Shown here: positions 24,129-32,854 of the stretch, piece by piece
Numbering within the stretch: position 1 is the stretch's first letter
Layout of the letters: each line of letters starts with the position of its first letter
Assembly (NCBI RefSeq): GCF_022601875.1
Contig: NZ_JAKVIP010000027.1
Location: forward strand, 1 to 62,337
Direction: 5' to 3'
Source of the DNA: Chryseobacterium sp. SSA4.19
GTDB taxonomy: Bacteria > Bacteroidota > Bacteroidia > Flavobacteriales > Weeksellaceae
Length of the DNA stretch: 62,337 nt
Position numbers and translations under genes: made by a program
Notes under the pieces: generated by a model
Told to the model about the DNA's origin: nothing
Databases searched by the model: none
What the model saw: the letters and a program-made list of their open reading frames with translations, nothing else

Positions 24129-25505
24129 TTATTCTACGATTAGTTTGAATGTTTTGATGATTTTCCCATTTTGAGTAAGGTTGATAAGATAAGAACTCTG
24201 AATTGGCAGATGGTTCATATAAGATCTTGCACTGCTGCTGATTTTGTCTAATGCAAGCAGCCTTCCGCCTCCGTCATAAATAGAAATAATTAGACTTTCC
24301 ATTTGCGGGAAAGTGATCGTAAAGTTTTGGTCTTTTTTTACTGGGTTAGGATACAGTGCAATTTTGGTGAGATCTAAAGAAAGATCTTTTTCATTGATTA
24401 TTGGTCTTGGATTCTGACTTCCATTTTCAGGCTTTATATCTTTCAAAGGACCTACTGCAAAACTGAAATGAGTGGTATTTTCAGAATCAAATGGGTCAAT
24501 AAAATCTACTTTGCTGAAGACAATATAGCTCCCATTTTCATTGCCTTTAATTTTTCTAACTTCTTCATTATCTTTCTTTAACAGGAGCCAATAGCTTAGA
24601 GGAGCGGATTTAGGATTAATGGCTTCTTTTGATATTCTTACCTGATAATTAGTTTTTGGAATATCATTTCCAATAAAATTTATTTCCCAACTTCTTTCAA
24701 GGATATCCATATCCTTTTCAGATCGTAAGGACATTGACTTGTTATCATCAGACCAAATCACAAAATTATTGTTATCGAAAACGGTCCTGTTTTCGGAATT
24801 TGTCCTCTGAATTCCATTCATTCCTATAGCTAAAAATAGATCAGACTGGTTGGAAGACTGTTTCTGATTAAGCTCGTTACCATCATCTCTTCCCAGTCCT
24901 GTAGGCCTGAAGATGTAATCCTTATGTTTTTCAGGGTCCCAAAGTATCATGCCGTCACTTCCATAATATTTTCCTTTTTCAAGCGAAATTCCATATTTTA
25001 TAGAGAGGTAAGAGTGTATTTTGTTCAGTTCCATTGTTTTAGATTTCTTCGGAACGAAAATCAGTTCATATAAATTTTGATCTTCAAATTTTATCTTTAG
25101 ACTGTCAGATTTTCCGTTTTCTGAGTCTGTTGTTCCACTGTAAGTGAATATGCTTGGTCTTTGATTGATTTTCCTAGACCGTTCTCCTCTTTTATAGGAG
25201 GTATTTGCCAATAAAACATTATTATCAGCATTATCCCAGATTATTTCATCCTCTTTTGAAGCATGTACCAGACTCAGTGTATGACTTTTATTTTTACTAT
25301 ACTTAATATACTTTTTGAGAAGCTTATCTTTAATCCCACAATGGAAGTTAAGTAGTTTTTCGTCGCTGCATCGGGTCGCTTCCCGCAAGTTGGGATTTGC
25401 CTTTTCCCATAGTTGTGCTTCAGAGCTTATAACCTGAGAATAAACATATAACGAGTGAAAAAACACGAGAAGTGTGAAAATCTTTATACAGGAATTTTTA
25501 TACAT
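24129..25505 (-). CDS. T9SS-sorted secreted protein, operon partner of the RHS toxin
   Basis: A 458-residue protein with a signal peptide (IFTLLVFFHSLYVYSQ) and a C-terminal T9SS type A sorting domain (LYPNPVKKDQNFTITF near 390, ending in FKLIVE). The middle has LNKIHSYLSIKYGISL, then YYGSDGMILWD and GLGRDDGNELNQKQS, the signature of a Bacteroidota surface domain (DUF8202-like) usually found in adhesin-type proteins. It is the first gene of the transcript that continues into the RHS toxin. A role as surface anchor, receptor-binding or export aid for the RHS protein is an inference; a similar gene order recurs at 57216-62293. Confidence 0.8.
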   Translation of the reverse strand: MYKNSCIKIFTLLVFFHSLYVYSQVISSEAQLWEKANPNLREATRCSDEKLLNFHCGIKDKLLKKYIKYSKNKSHTLSLVHASKEDEIIWDNADNNVLLANTSYKRGERSRKINQRPSIFTYSGTTDSENGKSDSLKIKFEDQNLYELIFVPKKSKTMELNKIHSYLSIKYGISLEKGKYYGSDGMILWDPEKHKDYIFRPTGLGRDDGNELNQKQSSNQSDLFLAIGMNGIQRTNSENRTVFDNNNFVIWSDDNKSMSLRSEKDMDILERSWEINFIGNDIPKTNYQVRISKEAINPKSAPLSYWLLLKKDNEEVRKIKGNENGSYIVFSKVDFIDPFDSENTTHFSFAVGPLKDIKPENGSQNPRPIINEKDLSLDLTKIALYPNPVKKDQNFTITFPQMESLIISIYDGGGRLLALDKISSSARSYMNHLPIQSSYLINLTQNGKIIKTFKLIVE

Positions 25506-25933
25506 ACAATAAAGAATGAAATGGTTATTAAAATGGTTTGGATATCTGAAAAGGTGGGTAAGAAATATAATATCATTGTATCGTTAACCTGAAACAATGA
25601 TCAATCTTAAAATAAGATATGGTAATCGAAAATTAGATTTTAAGACATTAAACATGGTATATTAGTGGTATTAATTTTATGAAATAAAGATATAAAAATA
25701 ACCTGATAATTATTAAATAATTAATAATTTTATTTATTGTATAAAAATAGTATTGATTTATGTCTGAAAAAATAATGAAAATGTATATAGATGTTATTGT
25801 TTGTTGCTAATTTCTTATAGTGATTTTAAGGCTTGGTTTATAAAATATTATTTGTAAAGAATCATGTTTTTATCACAAAGACTATGGACACATAAAATTT
25901 AATATATCTTCTATAACACAGCCACTACTACAA
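25506..25933. other. AT-rich intergenic region upstream of the toxin operon
   Basis: About 430 bases with no credible ORF or RNA gene. It must hold the promoter of the minus-strand T9SS-protein/RHS operon, but I found no clean TAnnTTTG element on the minus strand. Weak regulation or an unusual promoter is possible. Confidence 0.5.
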
Positions 25934-26473
25934 TTAAACCATAAGATCAAAACTCATCAATACAGCTGTTTCCGCAGAATCTGGATATCTTTTTGTATTG
26001 ATTCCGGTAAATGTAAAGCCGCATTTCAGGTAAAACCGGATCGCCGGGTAATTGGTATTCTGGGTTTCAAGTTCTACGATTCTGCAGTTCAGTTCTCTTG
26101 CTTCCCGGTTAACTGCTTTTATGAGCATCCTGCCTACATTTTGGTTTCTGAAAGGTTCATTGACTAAAATAGTTTCAATAAAAAGGCTGTGGTTTGATGC
26201 TCTGAAATCACAGATGGCCCAACCGATCAGTTCCCCTTCATGAAAAGCGCCGAAAGAATGTTTCTGTTCAATGATGGTATTGAGTTGAGCAATGTGTTCA
26301 GGTTCTGTCGACCAGACTTTCATATACGACTGTTTTTTCTCTCTTAAGCTGAATTCAAAAGCACTTCCCATCTCAATGGCTGAAACAGCATATATCGTAT
26401 CGGTTTGGTAGCCGGTTAAACCCCATTTTACCTTAAGGTTATCCGTAAGCTTGTTTAATTTCTTTATTTCCAT
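25934..26473 (-). CDS. GNAT-family N-acetyltransferase
   Basis: A 179-residue cytoplasmic enzyme. The C-terminal half has the acetyl-CoA-binding pattern of GNAT enzymes: ETILVNEPFRNQNVGRMLIK (motif A, RxxxxGRxL) followed by ELETQNTNYPAIRFYLKCGF (motif B). The substrate cannot be read from sequence. It follows the gene at 26488 by 14 bases and so ends a three-gene minus-strand unit with 26488 and 27269. Confidence 0.85.
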   Translation of the reverse strand: MEIKKLNKLTDNLKVKWGLTGYQTDTIYAVSAIEMGSAFEFSLREKKQSYMKVWSTEPEHIAQLNTIIEQKHSFGAFHEGELIGWAICDFRASNHSLFIETILVNEPFRNQNVGRMLIKAVNREARELNCRIVELETQNTNYPAIRFYLKCGFTFTGINTKRYPDSAETAVLMSFDLMV

Positions 26474-26487
26474 TGGTTTTATAGGAT

Positions 26488-27267
26488 TTAGATAATCATT
26501 TCTTCATCAGTTATTAACTGTACATGAGGACCGTTAGCAGGATATGATTCCAACCCTTTTTTATGCTTATATTTTACAGCATATTTTCCAGCTATGCTTT
26601 GTACTCTGTTTCCGAAAGAATGAATATTAACAATCTGAAGATGCTCTTTGGTCTGACGTCCGTTGGTGAAAAAAAGCATCAGGTTGACAAAATCATCCTT
26701 TTCATAATCATAGTAATAGAAAACGGAGATATTTTCCTGGTGACATGCTTCGGTCAAATCATTAATAAAGTTCTTTTTTAGAGGTAGGGAGAGATGACAG
26801 TCTATCCGCAATGAAAAGTTTTCTGCATTATATTTTTTAAAGTCTGAGCCTACGAGTTGAATGAAATTATGTTTGTTTTTGTCATCGATACCTTCCCAAT
26901 CTGCATCAAAATCATAACGGGTTTCCAAATGAAAAGGAATTTCATGATCTGCTAGAGTTGCATTCTCATTTTCTAAGAGTTGTTCAATCTCTGACACCAG
27001 TTGAAAATGATAATCGAATAAATTGTAGTCTCCTGTTTCTATCAATAATTGGTTCCCGCTTGTTTTGATGGTTAAATACGCCATTCTATATTTAGATTTC
27101 AATATTTTTACAGCGGACAGGAAATTTCCGGTATTCTGAACACAGATTCTTGCCTGAAGCTGGGCCGGATTATTGACATGTCCTCCGAAGCCGTTTAAAA
27201 ATCTGAAGTATTTAAAATCATATAAGCCTTCAGGAAACCGATAATACCAATATACTCCTAAAATCAT
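26488..27267 (-). CDS. Hypothetical protein, conserved-looking, function unknown
   Basis: A 259-residue soluble protein of mixed composition with no signal peptide, membrane segment or known motif. It is acidic in the middle (HFQLVSEIEQLLENENATLA) and ends in a tail with YKHKKGLESYPANGPHVQL. It starts one base before the stop of the small membrane protein upstream (27269), so the two are likely co-translated, and the GNAT gene follows. I do not recognise the family. Confidence 0.65.
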   Translation of the reverse strand: MILGVYWYYRFPEGLYDFKYFRFLNGFGGHVNNPAQLQARICVQNTGNFLSAVKILKSKYRMAYLTIKTSGNQLLIETGDYNLFDYHFQLVSEIEQLLENENATLADHEIPFHLETRYDFDADWEGIDDKNKHNFIQLVGSDFKKYNAENFSLRIDCHLSLPLKKNFINDLTEACHQENISVFYYYDYEKDDFVNLMLFFTNGRQTKEHLQIVNIHSFGNRVQSIAGKYAVKYKHKKGLESYPANGPHVQLITDEEMII

Positions 27268-27268
27268 T

Positions 27269-27595
27269 TTAATGACCTATGGATTCCGATTTAAACTCAT
27301 TCCTCTTCATTACATAAAGAATGATTTGTATAAAAGCCAGTACTGAAATTACAGCCACCCTTATCATTGCGTTTTCCGAAAATCTTTTTCTGATCACTTC
27401 CATATAGCTGATCTTTTCAATAGTAAATTTTTTCAGATGATCGATGTCCGAAAAACTATTTACCCTGGCGATTTCGGAGCTTATTTCAGCTTCATTCAGT
27501 GTAGTGGCGACATTAATGAGGGTAATATTGCTCATCAAAAGCCATCCGAATAATAAGATTGAAACACATAAAAGAAAAGGTCTGAAAAGTTTCAT
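27269..27595 (-). CDS. Small two-helix membrane protein
   Basis: A 108-residue protein with two hydrophobic segments (LLCVSILLFGWLLMSNITLI near 8-27 and VAVISVLAFIQIILYVM near 79-96) separated by a charged loop of about 50 residues. Function unknown. It heads a minus-strand unit with 26488 and 25934 and diverges from pafA across a 263-base gap. Confidence 0.6.
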   Translation of the reverse strand: MKLFRPFLLCVSILLFGWLLMSNITLINVATTLNEAEISSEIARVNSFSDIDHLKKFTIEKISYMEVIRKRFSENAMIRVAVISVLAFIQIILYVMKRNEFKSESIGH

Positions 27596-27830
27596 TAATT
27601 AAAGATTTATGCAGGAGTTCTGTCCTTCCAAATGTAAAAAAATCAATCCGAAAAAAGTGAAAAACTTACAGCTATTATGACTTTCATGGTGCCGTTGTAT
27701 ACTGTTTAATAATTATCGCTTGCATGACTTGCTTGCCTTTACACGAATACCAGTAGAATGTTACTTTTTTATAACAATCGGAAGGATTAAATTTAATTAA
27801 AATTTCACATCCTGAAAATTTCAAAACCTG

Positions 27831-27838
27831 TAAATTTG
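27831..27838 (+). promoter_or_regulatory. TAnnTTTG -7 element for pafA
   Basis: TAAATTTG fits the Bacteroidota -7 consensus and lies 20 bases before the pafA start codon. No clear -33 TTTG is seen. Confidence 0.55.
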
Positions 27839-27858
27839 TTCTCAATAAAATTTTACGA

Positions 27859-29505
27859 ATGCTTAGGAAAATTTCGGTTGTGGCGGTCGCTTTTTTGTCC
27901 GTTATCACAACCCATGCGCAGAAGAACAGGAATTCTCAGTTGGAAAGGCCCAAATTGGTAGTGGGGCTAGTAGTAGATCAGATGAGGTGGGATTACCTGT
28001 ACCGCTTTTATAATAAATACGGCAACGATGGTTTTAAAAGACTGTTGAATACCGGCTATTCTTTAAACAATGTTCATATTCCTTATGTTCCTACCGTTAC
28101 AGCCTTAGGTCACACCTGTATTTATACCGGTTCTGTTCCGGCGATCCACGGGATTGCAGGAAATGACTGGACAGATAAAGAAACAGGGAAAAATGTGTAT
28201 TGTACTACCGACGAGAGCGTACAGCCAGTTGGTACTACCAATGTAAAAGTAGGAAGCCATTCTCCAAAAAACCTGTGGTCAACCACCGTGAGTGACGAAT
28301 TAAGGCTGGCGACTAATTTTCAGGGGAAAGTAGTGGGTGTTTCCCTGAAAGACCGTGCTTCCATTCTTCCGGCAGGCCATACCCCGAACGGTGCCTATTG
28401 GTTTGATGATTCTACCGGAAATTTTATTACCAGCACCTGGTATATGAATGAACTTCCGCAATGGCTGAAGTCATTTAATGCCTTAAACCTTCCGGATAAG
28501 CTGGTGGCGAATGGTTGGAATACGCTGCTTCCAATCGGTGAGTATACCGAAAGTTCACCGGACAATTCATCATGGGAAGGATTATTGGGCAGCGCTAAAA
28601 CTCCTACGTTTCCTTACAGCAATCTGGCGGCTGATTATAAGTCCAAAAAAGATAATATCCGTTACACGCCGTTTGGGAATACACTGACTTTAAAGTTGGC
28701 AGAAGCGGTGCTGGAAGGAGAAAAGTTAGGAAGTGATGATTTTGTGGATATGCTGGCGATTAATCTGGCGTCTACAGATTATGCAGGACATAAATTCGGT
28801 CCTAATTCTATTGAGGTAGAGGATGTGTATTTACGCCTAGACCAGGATTTAGCACAATTTTTCAATTACCTGGATGCTAAAGTGGGGAAGGGAAAGTATA
28901 TGGTTTTCCTTTCGGCAGATCATGGAGGAGCTCATTCTGTAGGATTTCTGCAGGAGCATAAAATAACTACAGGGTTTTTCGGTGATGGAATGGAGCTGAA
29001 TATGAATAAGAAACTGAAAGAAAAATTTGGCGTGGATAAACTGATCAATGCAGTGGATAATTACCAGATTTATTTTGACAGGAAATTATTGAAAGATAAT
29101 AATATATCCCTCGATGACGTGAAGGACTTCACGGTTCAGGAGATTGAAAATGACCCGAATGATCTGTATGCTGTTTCAGTGACAAAGGTACAGGAAGCTA
29201 CAATTCCGGAACCTATCAAGCAGAGAATCATCAACGGAATAAACAGGCAGAGAAGCGGAGATATTCAGCTGATTTCTCACGATTCCATGCTTCCGCCGTA
29301 TGCAAAAACGGGAACTACGCACAGCGTGTGGAATTCTTATGACGCCCATATTCCATTAATTTTTATGGGTTGGGGAATTCAGCATGGCGAAAGCGATAAG
29401 CCTTATAATATGACCGATATCGCGCCAACGGTTTCTTCTTTGCTGAAAATTCAGTTTCCGAGCGGAAATATCGGTAACCCGATCACGGAAGTTACAGGTA
29501 AATAA
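27859..29505 (+). CDS. pafA: PafA alkaline phosphatase
   Basis: A 548-residue periplasmic phosphomonoesterase with a Sec signal peptide (VVAVAFLSVITTHAQ). All residues known from the Elizabethkingia enzyme are present two positions later: metal-ligand Asp40 (LVVDQ), nucleophile Thr81 (PTVTALGHT), Asn102 (AGNDW), and Lys164 and Arg166 (LKDRAS), which replace the Arg of E. coli-type PhoA. Zn ligands follow in STDYAGHKFG and SADHGG. It releases phosphate from a wide range of monoesters and is usually expressed independently of phosphate. It is a single gene ending in a strong hairpin terminator. Confidence 0.95.
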   Translation: MLRKISVVAVAFLSVITTHAQKNRNSQLERPKLVVGLVVDQMRWDYLYRFYNKYGNDGFKRLLNTGYSLNNVHIPYVPTVTALGHTCIYTGSVPAIHGIAGNDWTDKETGKNVYCTTDESVQPVGTTNVKVGSHSPKNLWSTTVSDELRLATNFQGKVVGVSLKDRASILPAGHTPNGAYWFDDSTGNFITSTWYMNELPQWLKSFNALNLPDKLVANGWNTLLPIGEYTESSPDNSSWEGLLGSAKTPTFPYSNLAADYKSKKDNIRYTPFGNTLTLKLAEAVLEGEKLGSDDFVDMLAINLASTDYAGHKFGPNSIEVEDVYLRLDQDLAQFFNYLDAKVGKGKYMVFLSADHGGAHSVGFLQEHKITTGFFGDGMELNMNKKLKEKFGVDKLINAVDNYQIYFDRKLLKDNNISLDDVKDFTVQEIENDPNDLYAVSVTKVQEATIPEPIKQRIINGINRQRSGDIQLISHDSMLPPYAKTGTTHSVWNSYDAHIPLIFMGWGIQHGESDKPYNMTDIAPTVSSLLKIQFPSGNIGNPITEVTGK

Positions 29506-29529
29506 AATACTTTTAAATAACAGAATCTG

Positions 29530-29557
29530 AAAATCCTTAACACCAGTTGAGGATTTT
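29530..29557. terminator. Terminator shared by pafA and the Crp/Fnr gene
   Basis: A 12-base stem (29530-29541 with 29546-29557, one G-U pair) and a 4-base loop, followed by a T-run on the plus strand, just after pafA. The convergent Crp-type gene ends at 29562. Confidence 0.75.
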
Positions 29558-29561
29558 TTTA

Positions 29562-30158
29562 TTAAATGAAAATTTTAGTACCGTCAATTCTCACAAGTTC
29601 CTGTTTTTCCATCTTTTTAATCGTCCGGATCACTGTTTCTATACGCATGCCGGTAAGCGATGCCAGCTGTTGTCTTGTGTAAGGAATGGGATAAGAAAAC
29701 TTTTCTTTAAAGCCGAAATGACTCTTAACATGGTTCATGATAAGATGAAGCTTAGCAAGAGGATCCTGAAACGAAAACGGAGCGGCAATGATATACCGGT
29801 AATGCATACGGTCTGCCGTATAAGAATACATTTTAAAAAAAAGTTCAGGTTTTTCTTTCAGCATTTCCATCAGCTTGGTCTTTTCAAGCCTTATAATGTT
29901 ACAGTCTGTAATGGCAATGGCGTTGACTGCATATTTTTTGTCATGAAAAAGATAGGTTTCTGCTAGGCAATGGCCGTCAAATGGGATTCCATGGATAAAC
30001 TCTTTACCATCTTCCAAAAAGCTGCTTAACTTTACAGTGCCTGATTTTATTTGTAAATAATATTTCGGAGTGTTATCTTCTTTAAAGATATATTCACCGG
30101 GGATATAGTTTTGCAGTTCAGCGCCATGGGAAAACAATAGGTTTTCGCAAATGATCAT
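29562..30158 (-). CDS. Crp/Fnr-family transcriptional regulator
   Basis: A 198-residue protein with an N-terminal cyclic-nucleotide-binding-type beta barrel (YIFKEDNTPKYYLQIKSGTV, about 25-45) and a C-terminal winged helix (YTRQQLASLTGMRIETVIRT, about 160-180) whose recognition helix resembles Crp. No Fnr-type cysteine cluster is present, so oxygen sensing by an Fe-S cluster is unlikely. The effector is unknown. It stands alone, convergent with pafA. Confidence 0.85.
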   Translation of the reverse strand: MIICENLLFSHGAELQNYIPGEYIFKEDNTPKYYLQIKSGTVKLSSFLEDGKEFIHGIPFDGHCLAETYLFHDKKYAVNAIAITDCNIIRLEKTKLMEMLKEKPELFFKMYSYTADRMHYRYIIAAPFSFQDPLAKLHLIMNHVKSHFGFKEKFSYPIPYTRQQLASLTGMRIETVIRTIKKMEKQELVRIDGTKIFI

Positions 30159-30328
30159 AAGCTAACAGTATTTATTTGTGATAAAATTAACGAATAAACA
30201 TCTTGTTTAAAAATTAATTAATACCACATGCATGCCTTAGAAGTGCCTCTGATAAAGCAATTGCCTGCAATATGTCCAATATGAAGATTAATTATTTCAT
30301 CAATATAAAATAAATGATTTCCAACATA

Positions 30329-30360
30329 AAACCCGCAGAGTAGACTTGCTCTGCGGGTTT
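30329..30360 (-). terminator. Strong terminator of the barnase-barstar operon
   Basis: A perfect 12-base stem (AAACCCGCAGAG 30329-30340 with 30349-30360) and 8-base loop, with T-runs on both strands. It follows the stop of the barstar gene (30380) on the minus strand. Confidence 0.8.
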
Positions 30361-30379
30361 TTTATTGATCGGTCTGTAT

Positions 30380-30688
30380 TTAATCTTTGTTATTAATATT
30401 ATCATCTTCATCAGCATACTGTTCTAAAAAATATGTGAAAGTAAAACCTTCCAGTTCTTCCTCCGCATCTTCGAGGGTAATCAGCAGGTCTTCAAATGTT
30501 TCGAGCTGATCAACAGTCATATTGACAAATTCAATGTGAAGCGGCATTTCCAGTTCGCCCGTAATAACATCGGATAACGCATCCAGATTGTTCCCGAAAT
30601 GTTCAGGCAGGGTAATTTTTTCTTTCAATTGGGCATAGAAATCTTCATCATCTCCTATGTCCGTAAAATCTATATATAGTGTCTTCAT
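30380..30688 (-). CDS. Barstar-family ribonuclease inhibitor
   Basis: A 102-residue acidic protein with the barstar fold signature: a strand MKTLYIDFTDI, the LPEHFGNNLDALSDVITGEL helix, and a central FVNMT strand. Barstar binds the barnase active site with acidic residues, which are abundant here (EDAEEELE). The gene follows the barnase-type ribonuclease by 36 bases on the same strand, the order of a secreted RNase and its inhibitor. It acts in the cytoplasm to protect the producer. The extra acidic tail (ADEDDNINNKD) is unusual. Confidence 0.9.
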   Translation of the reverse strand: MKTLYIDFTDIGDDEDFYAQLKEKITLPEHFGNNLDALSDVITGELEMPLHIEFVNMTVDQLETFEDLLITLEDAEEELEGFTFTYFLEQYADEDDNINNKD

Positions 30689-30724
30689 ATTCTTTATCTT
30701 AGTAAGGATTATTTTATATCCAAC

Positions 30725-31222
30725 CTATTGCTCTTTAAAACTCTTGTAATGGTTTTTTGTCAGATAAACTTTGCCGTTTTTGGTAAATACAATACGATCT
30801 GCATTGCGGTTGCCACAATGGTAGTTGACATCAGCTTCATAATATGTTTCATCCTTTGGAAGGTTCCCTTCCCGGTTGCCGAAACAGTCCCCGCCAATTG
30901 CTTTTCCGGGCAGTACCTCACAGAGATTGCCTTTTGATGGATCCCAGCCCTGACTTCTGGCTTCGTTTTTACTAATATAATATGCGGGCAGGGTATGGTT
31001 CTTTTTTACATAGTCAACAACCGTCTTTTCTGCAGTCAGCTGATCAATTGATTGTTGAATTGTGTTGCCGGAATTCCCGTCTGCTGTTGCATACTCAACA
31101 ACAGGATGTGTAGAAGGTGCTGATTTTTTATCTGCAATGAAATTATGATAAACATACATCACAGACATTCCGAAAAGAAGCCCCAGGCAGATAAAAAATA
31201 AGGATCTTGTTTTACCGGTCAT
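30725..31222 (-). CDS. Barnase-type ribonuclease with N-terminal membrane anchor
   Basis: A 165-residue protein. Residues 8-28 form a hydrophobic segment (FFICLGLLFGMSVMYVY) that may be a signal anchor. Residues 65-165 match barnase: LPAYYISKNEARSQGWD, KGNLCEVLPGKAIGGD and NREGNLP. The catalytic residues are in place: Glu129 (YYEADVNY), Arg143 (NADRIVF) and His158 (TKNHYKSF). Three cysteines (101, 113, 136) are additions compared with Bacillus barnase and could form a disulfide in the periplasm. The partner barstar gene lies directly downstream. Confidence 0.9.
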   Translation of the reverse strand: MTGKTRSLFFICLGLLFGMSVMYVYHNFIADKKSAPSTHPVVEYATADGNSGNTIQQSIDQLTAEKTVVDYVKKNHTLPAYYISKNEARSQGWDPSKGNLCEVLPGKAIGGDCFGNREGNLPKDETYYEADVNYHCGNRNADRIVFTKNGKVYLTKNHYKSFKEQ

Positions 31223-31320
31223 ATTTTTAATTTAAAATGTAGTAATTTAACAATGTTGGAATATACTAATACAACAGATAATTTACTGTTCTATTGGGAA
31301 ACTTCCGGATTGTTACATTA

Positions 31321-32112
31321 TTATCCTCTCCATTCCTCAGGAATATCGCAGATCGGGATCGGGACCATCTTGTGTTTAGCGGCTTTATGCATCCTGTCGA
31401 AAATCATAAACACCTCCTTATCGCGGCCTTCATAATCTGCAACAGCTTTTGTTCCATACTCCTTCTGGATTTTTTCAAGCTCAGGATAGGTCGCTCCAAT
31501 TTGATCTTCATCAGTTCTTTCAGCATCCCACAGTCCATCTGTAGGAATCGCATTCTGGATGCTTTCGATAAGGTTCAATGATCTTGCCAGTTCATAGACC
31601 TCTGTTTTATATAGATCTGCAATCGGTGAGACATCCACACCGCCGTCACCGTATTTTGTATAAAATCCGATTCCGAAATCTTCCACTTTATTTCCGGTAC
31701 CGCAAACCAAAAGTCCGTGGAGCTGTCCGAAATAATACAGATTCAGCATTCTGAAACGCGATCTTGTATTGGCCAGCGCAAGATTGTTATTGGCGTTGTC
31801 CTTCGCATGCTCTTCAACAATACTCTCAAAGCTTTCAAAAACCGGAGTCAGGTTTACTGTATGGCCTTTTACGTTTGGGAACCTCCTCTTTAAGTCTTCA
31901 ATATGATCCTGTGCCCGGGTGATCTGATCAGCTTTCTGGCGAATCGGCATTTCCAGAAGCAGCACCTCAAGCCCCGTCATCGCACAAAGCGTAGAAACTA
32001 CTCCGGAATCTACTCCTCCCGAAACGCCCAATACATATCCTTTCGCATTGGCTTTTGTGGCGTAATCTTTAAGCCAGTTCACAATATGGTCTGTTATTTT
32101 TTGTGTCTGCAT
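31321..32112 (-). CDS. nadE: NAD+ synthase
   Basis: A 263-residue enzyme that amidates nicotinic-acid adenine dinucleotide to NAD+. It has the N-type ATP pyrophosphatase P-loop SGGVDSG (31-37) and the YTKYGDGGVDVSPIADLYKT segment typical of NadE. There is no N-terminal glutaminase domain, so it is the short, ammonia-type form. It is divergent from gldB across the GNAT gene; nadE lies near gldB in several flavobacteria. Confidence 0.95.
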   Translation of the reverse strand: MQTQKITDHIVNWLKDYATKANAKGYVLGVSGGVDSGVVSTLCAMTGLEVLLLEMPIRQKADQITRAQDHIEDLKRRFPNVKGHTVNLTPVFESFESIVEEHAKDNANNNLALANTRSRFRMLNLYYFGQLHGLLVCGTGNKVEDFGIGFYTKYGDGGVDVSPIADLYKTEVYELARSLNLIESIQNAIPTDGLWDAERTDEDQIGATYPELEKIQKEYGTKAVADYEGRDKEVFMIFDRMHKAAKHKMVPIPICDIPEEWRG

Positions 32113-32154
32113 TGTTTATATTTTAATTTTTTTAAGACGTTTCAATTTATATTC

Positions 32155-32162
32155 CAAAAATA
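32155..32162 (-). promoter_or_regulatory. TAnnTTTG -7 element for nadE
   Basis: TATTTTTG on the minus strand (CAAAAATA on plus), about 43 bases before the nadE start codon. The -33 part is not clear. Confidence 0.45.
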
Positions 32163-32163
32163 T

Positions 32164-32685
32164 TCAGAGATGCTTATCACGTTGTTTTTCATACCAGAAA
32201 CAAAGGCCGTCAGGTTCTGTGAATTCACCGGTTTTAATGAAACCGAGCTTTTTCAGCAGATGATGCGAGGCCGCATTTTCATGATGGACATCCGCATAGA
32301 TACTATCAAGATTAAGTTTTTTGAATCCGCAGTCAAGCGAAGCTTTTGCCGCTTCCGAAGCATATCCTTTTCCCCAGTATTCAGGGAGGAAACGGTAGCC
32401 TAAATCGTAAAAGTTTTTATACCCGTTTGCTTCAATACAGAATTTAAGCCCGCACCAACCAATGAAAAGCCCGCTCTGCTGCTCGATGACTGCCAGTCTT
32501 CCTGTGCCATATTCATCGTATTGTTTTTGGATCATACGGATCATGTTCTCGGATTCACTGCGGTCTGTAACAGGCAATGTACCCGTATATTTTACGACTT
32601 CAGGATCCGAATCCATAAGAAACAGGCGTTCAGCATCACGATCCTCGAATTTTCTTAAAATAAGTCTTTCGGTTTTAAGTTCCAT
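32164..32685 (-). CDS. RimJ/RimL-type GNAT acetyltransferase
   Basis: A 173-residue enzyme of the Acetyltransf_3 type: MELKTERLILRKFEDRDAER at the start, then LGYRFLPEYWGKGYASEAAK (acetyl-CoA motif) and ENAASHHLLKKLGF. Homologues acetylate protein N-termini or small molecules; the substrate here is unknown. It stands alone between nadE and gldB, with nadE only 51 bases downstream on the same strand. Confidence 0.9.
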   Translation of the reverse strand: MELKTERLILRKFEDRDAERLFLMDSDPEVVKYTGTLPVTDRSESENMIRMIQKQYDEYGTGRLAVIEQQSGLFIGWCGLKFCIEANGYKNFYDLGYRFLPEYWGKGYASEAAKASLDCGFKKLNLDSIYADVHHENAASHHLLKKLGFIKTGEFTEPDGLCFWYEKQRDKHL

Positions 32686-32822
32686 ATTTTATTTTTTTGC
32701 CTCAGCTTTTCCAAAGTTTCCACAAACGGGAAGCAGACTTTTATATACTGTAAAAGCAGAACAAAGGCATGAAAAGAGTTGCAATTATTTTATTTTTCGG
32801 CATCAGGTTATCTTTAAATCCT

Positions 32823-32830
32823 TATTTTTG
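32823..32830 (+). promoter_or_regulatory. TAnnTTTG -7 element for gldB
   Basis: TATTTTTG lies 24 bases before the gldB start codon, matching the Bacteroidota -7 consensus. Confidence 0.5.
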
Positions 32831-32854
32831 TACCTGTAAATTCCTTGTAAAAAT

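Noticed and set aside
27684..27908. Small minus-strand ORF overlapping the start of pafA
   Set aside because: It overlaps the pafA promoter and signal peptide region antisense and has no recognisable features.
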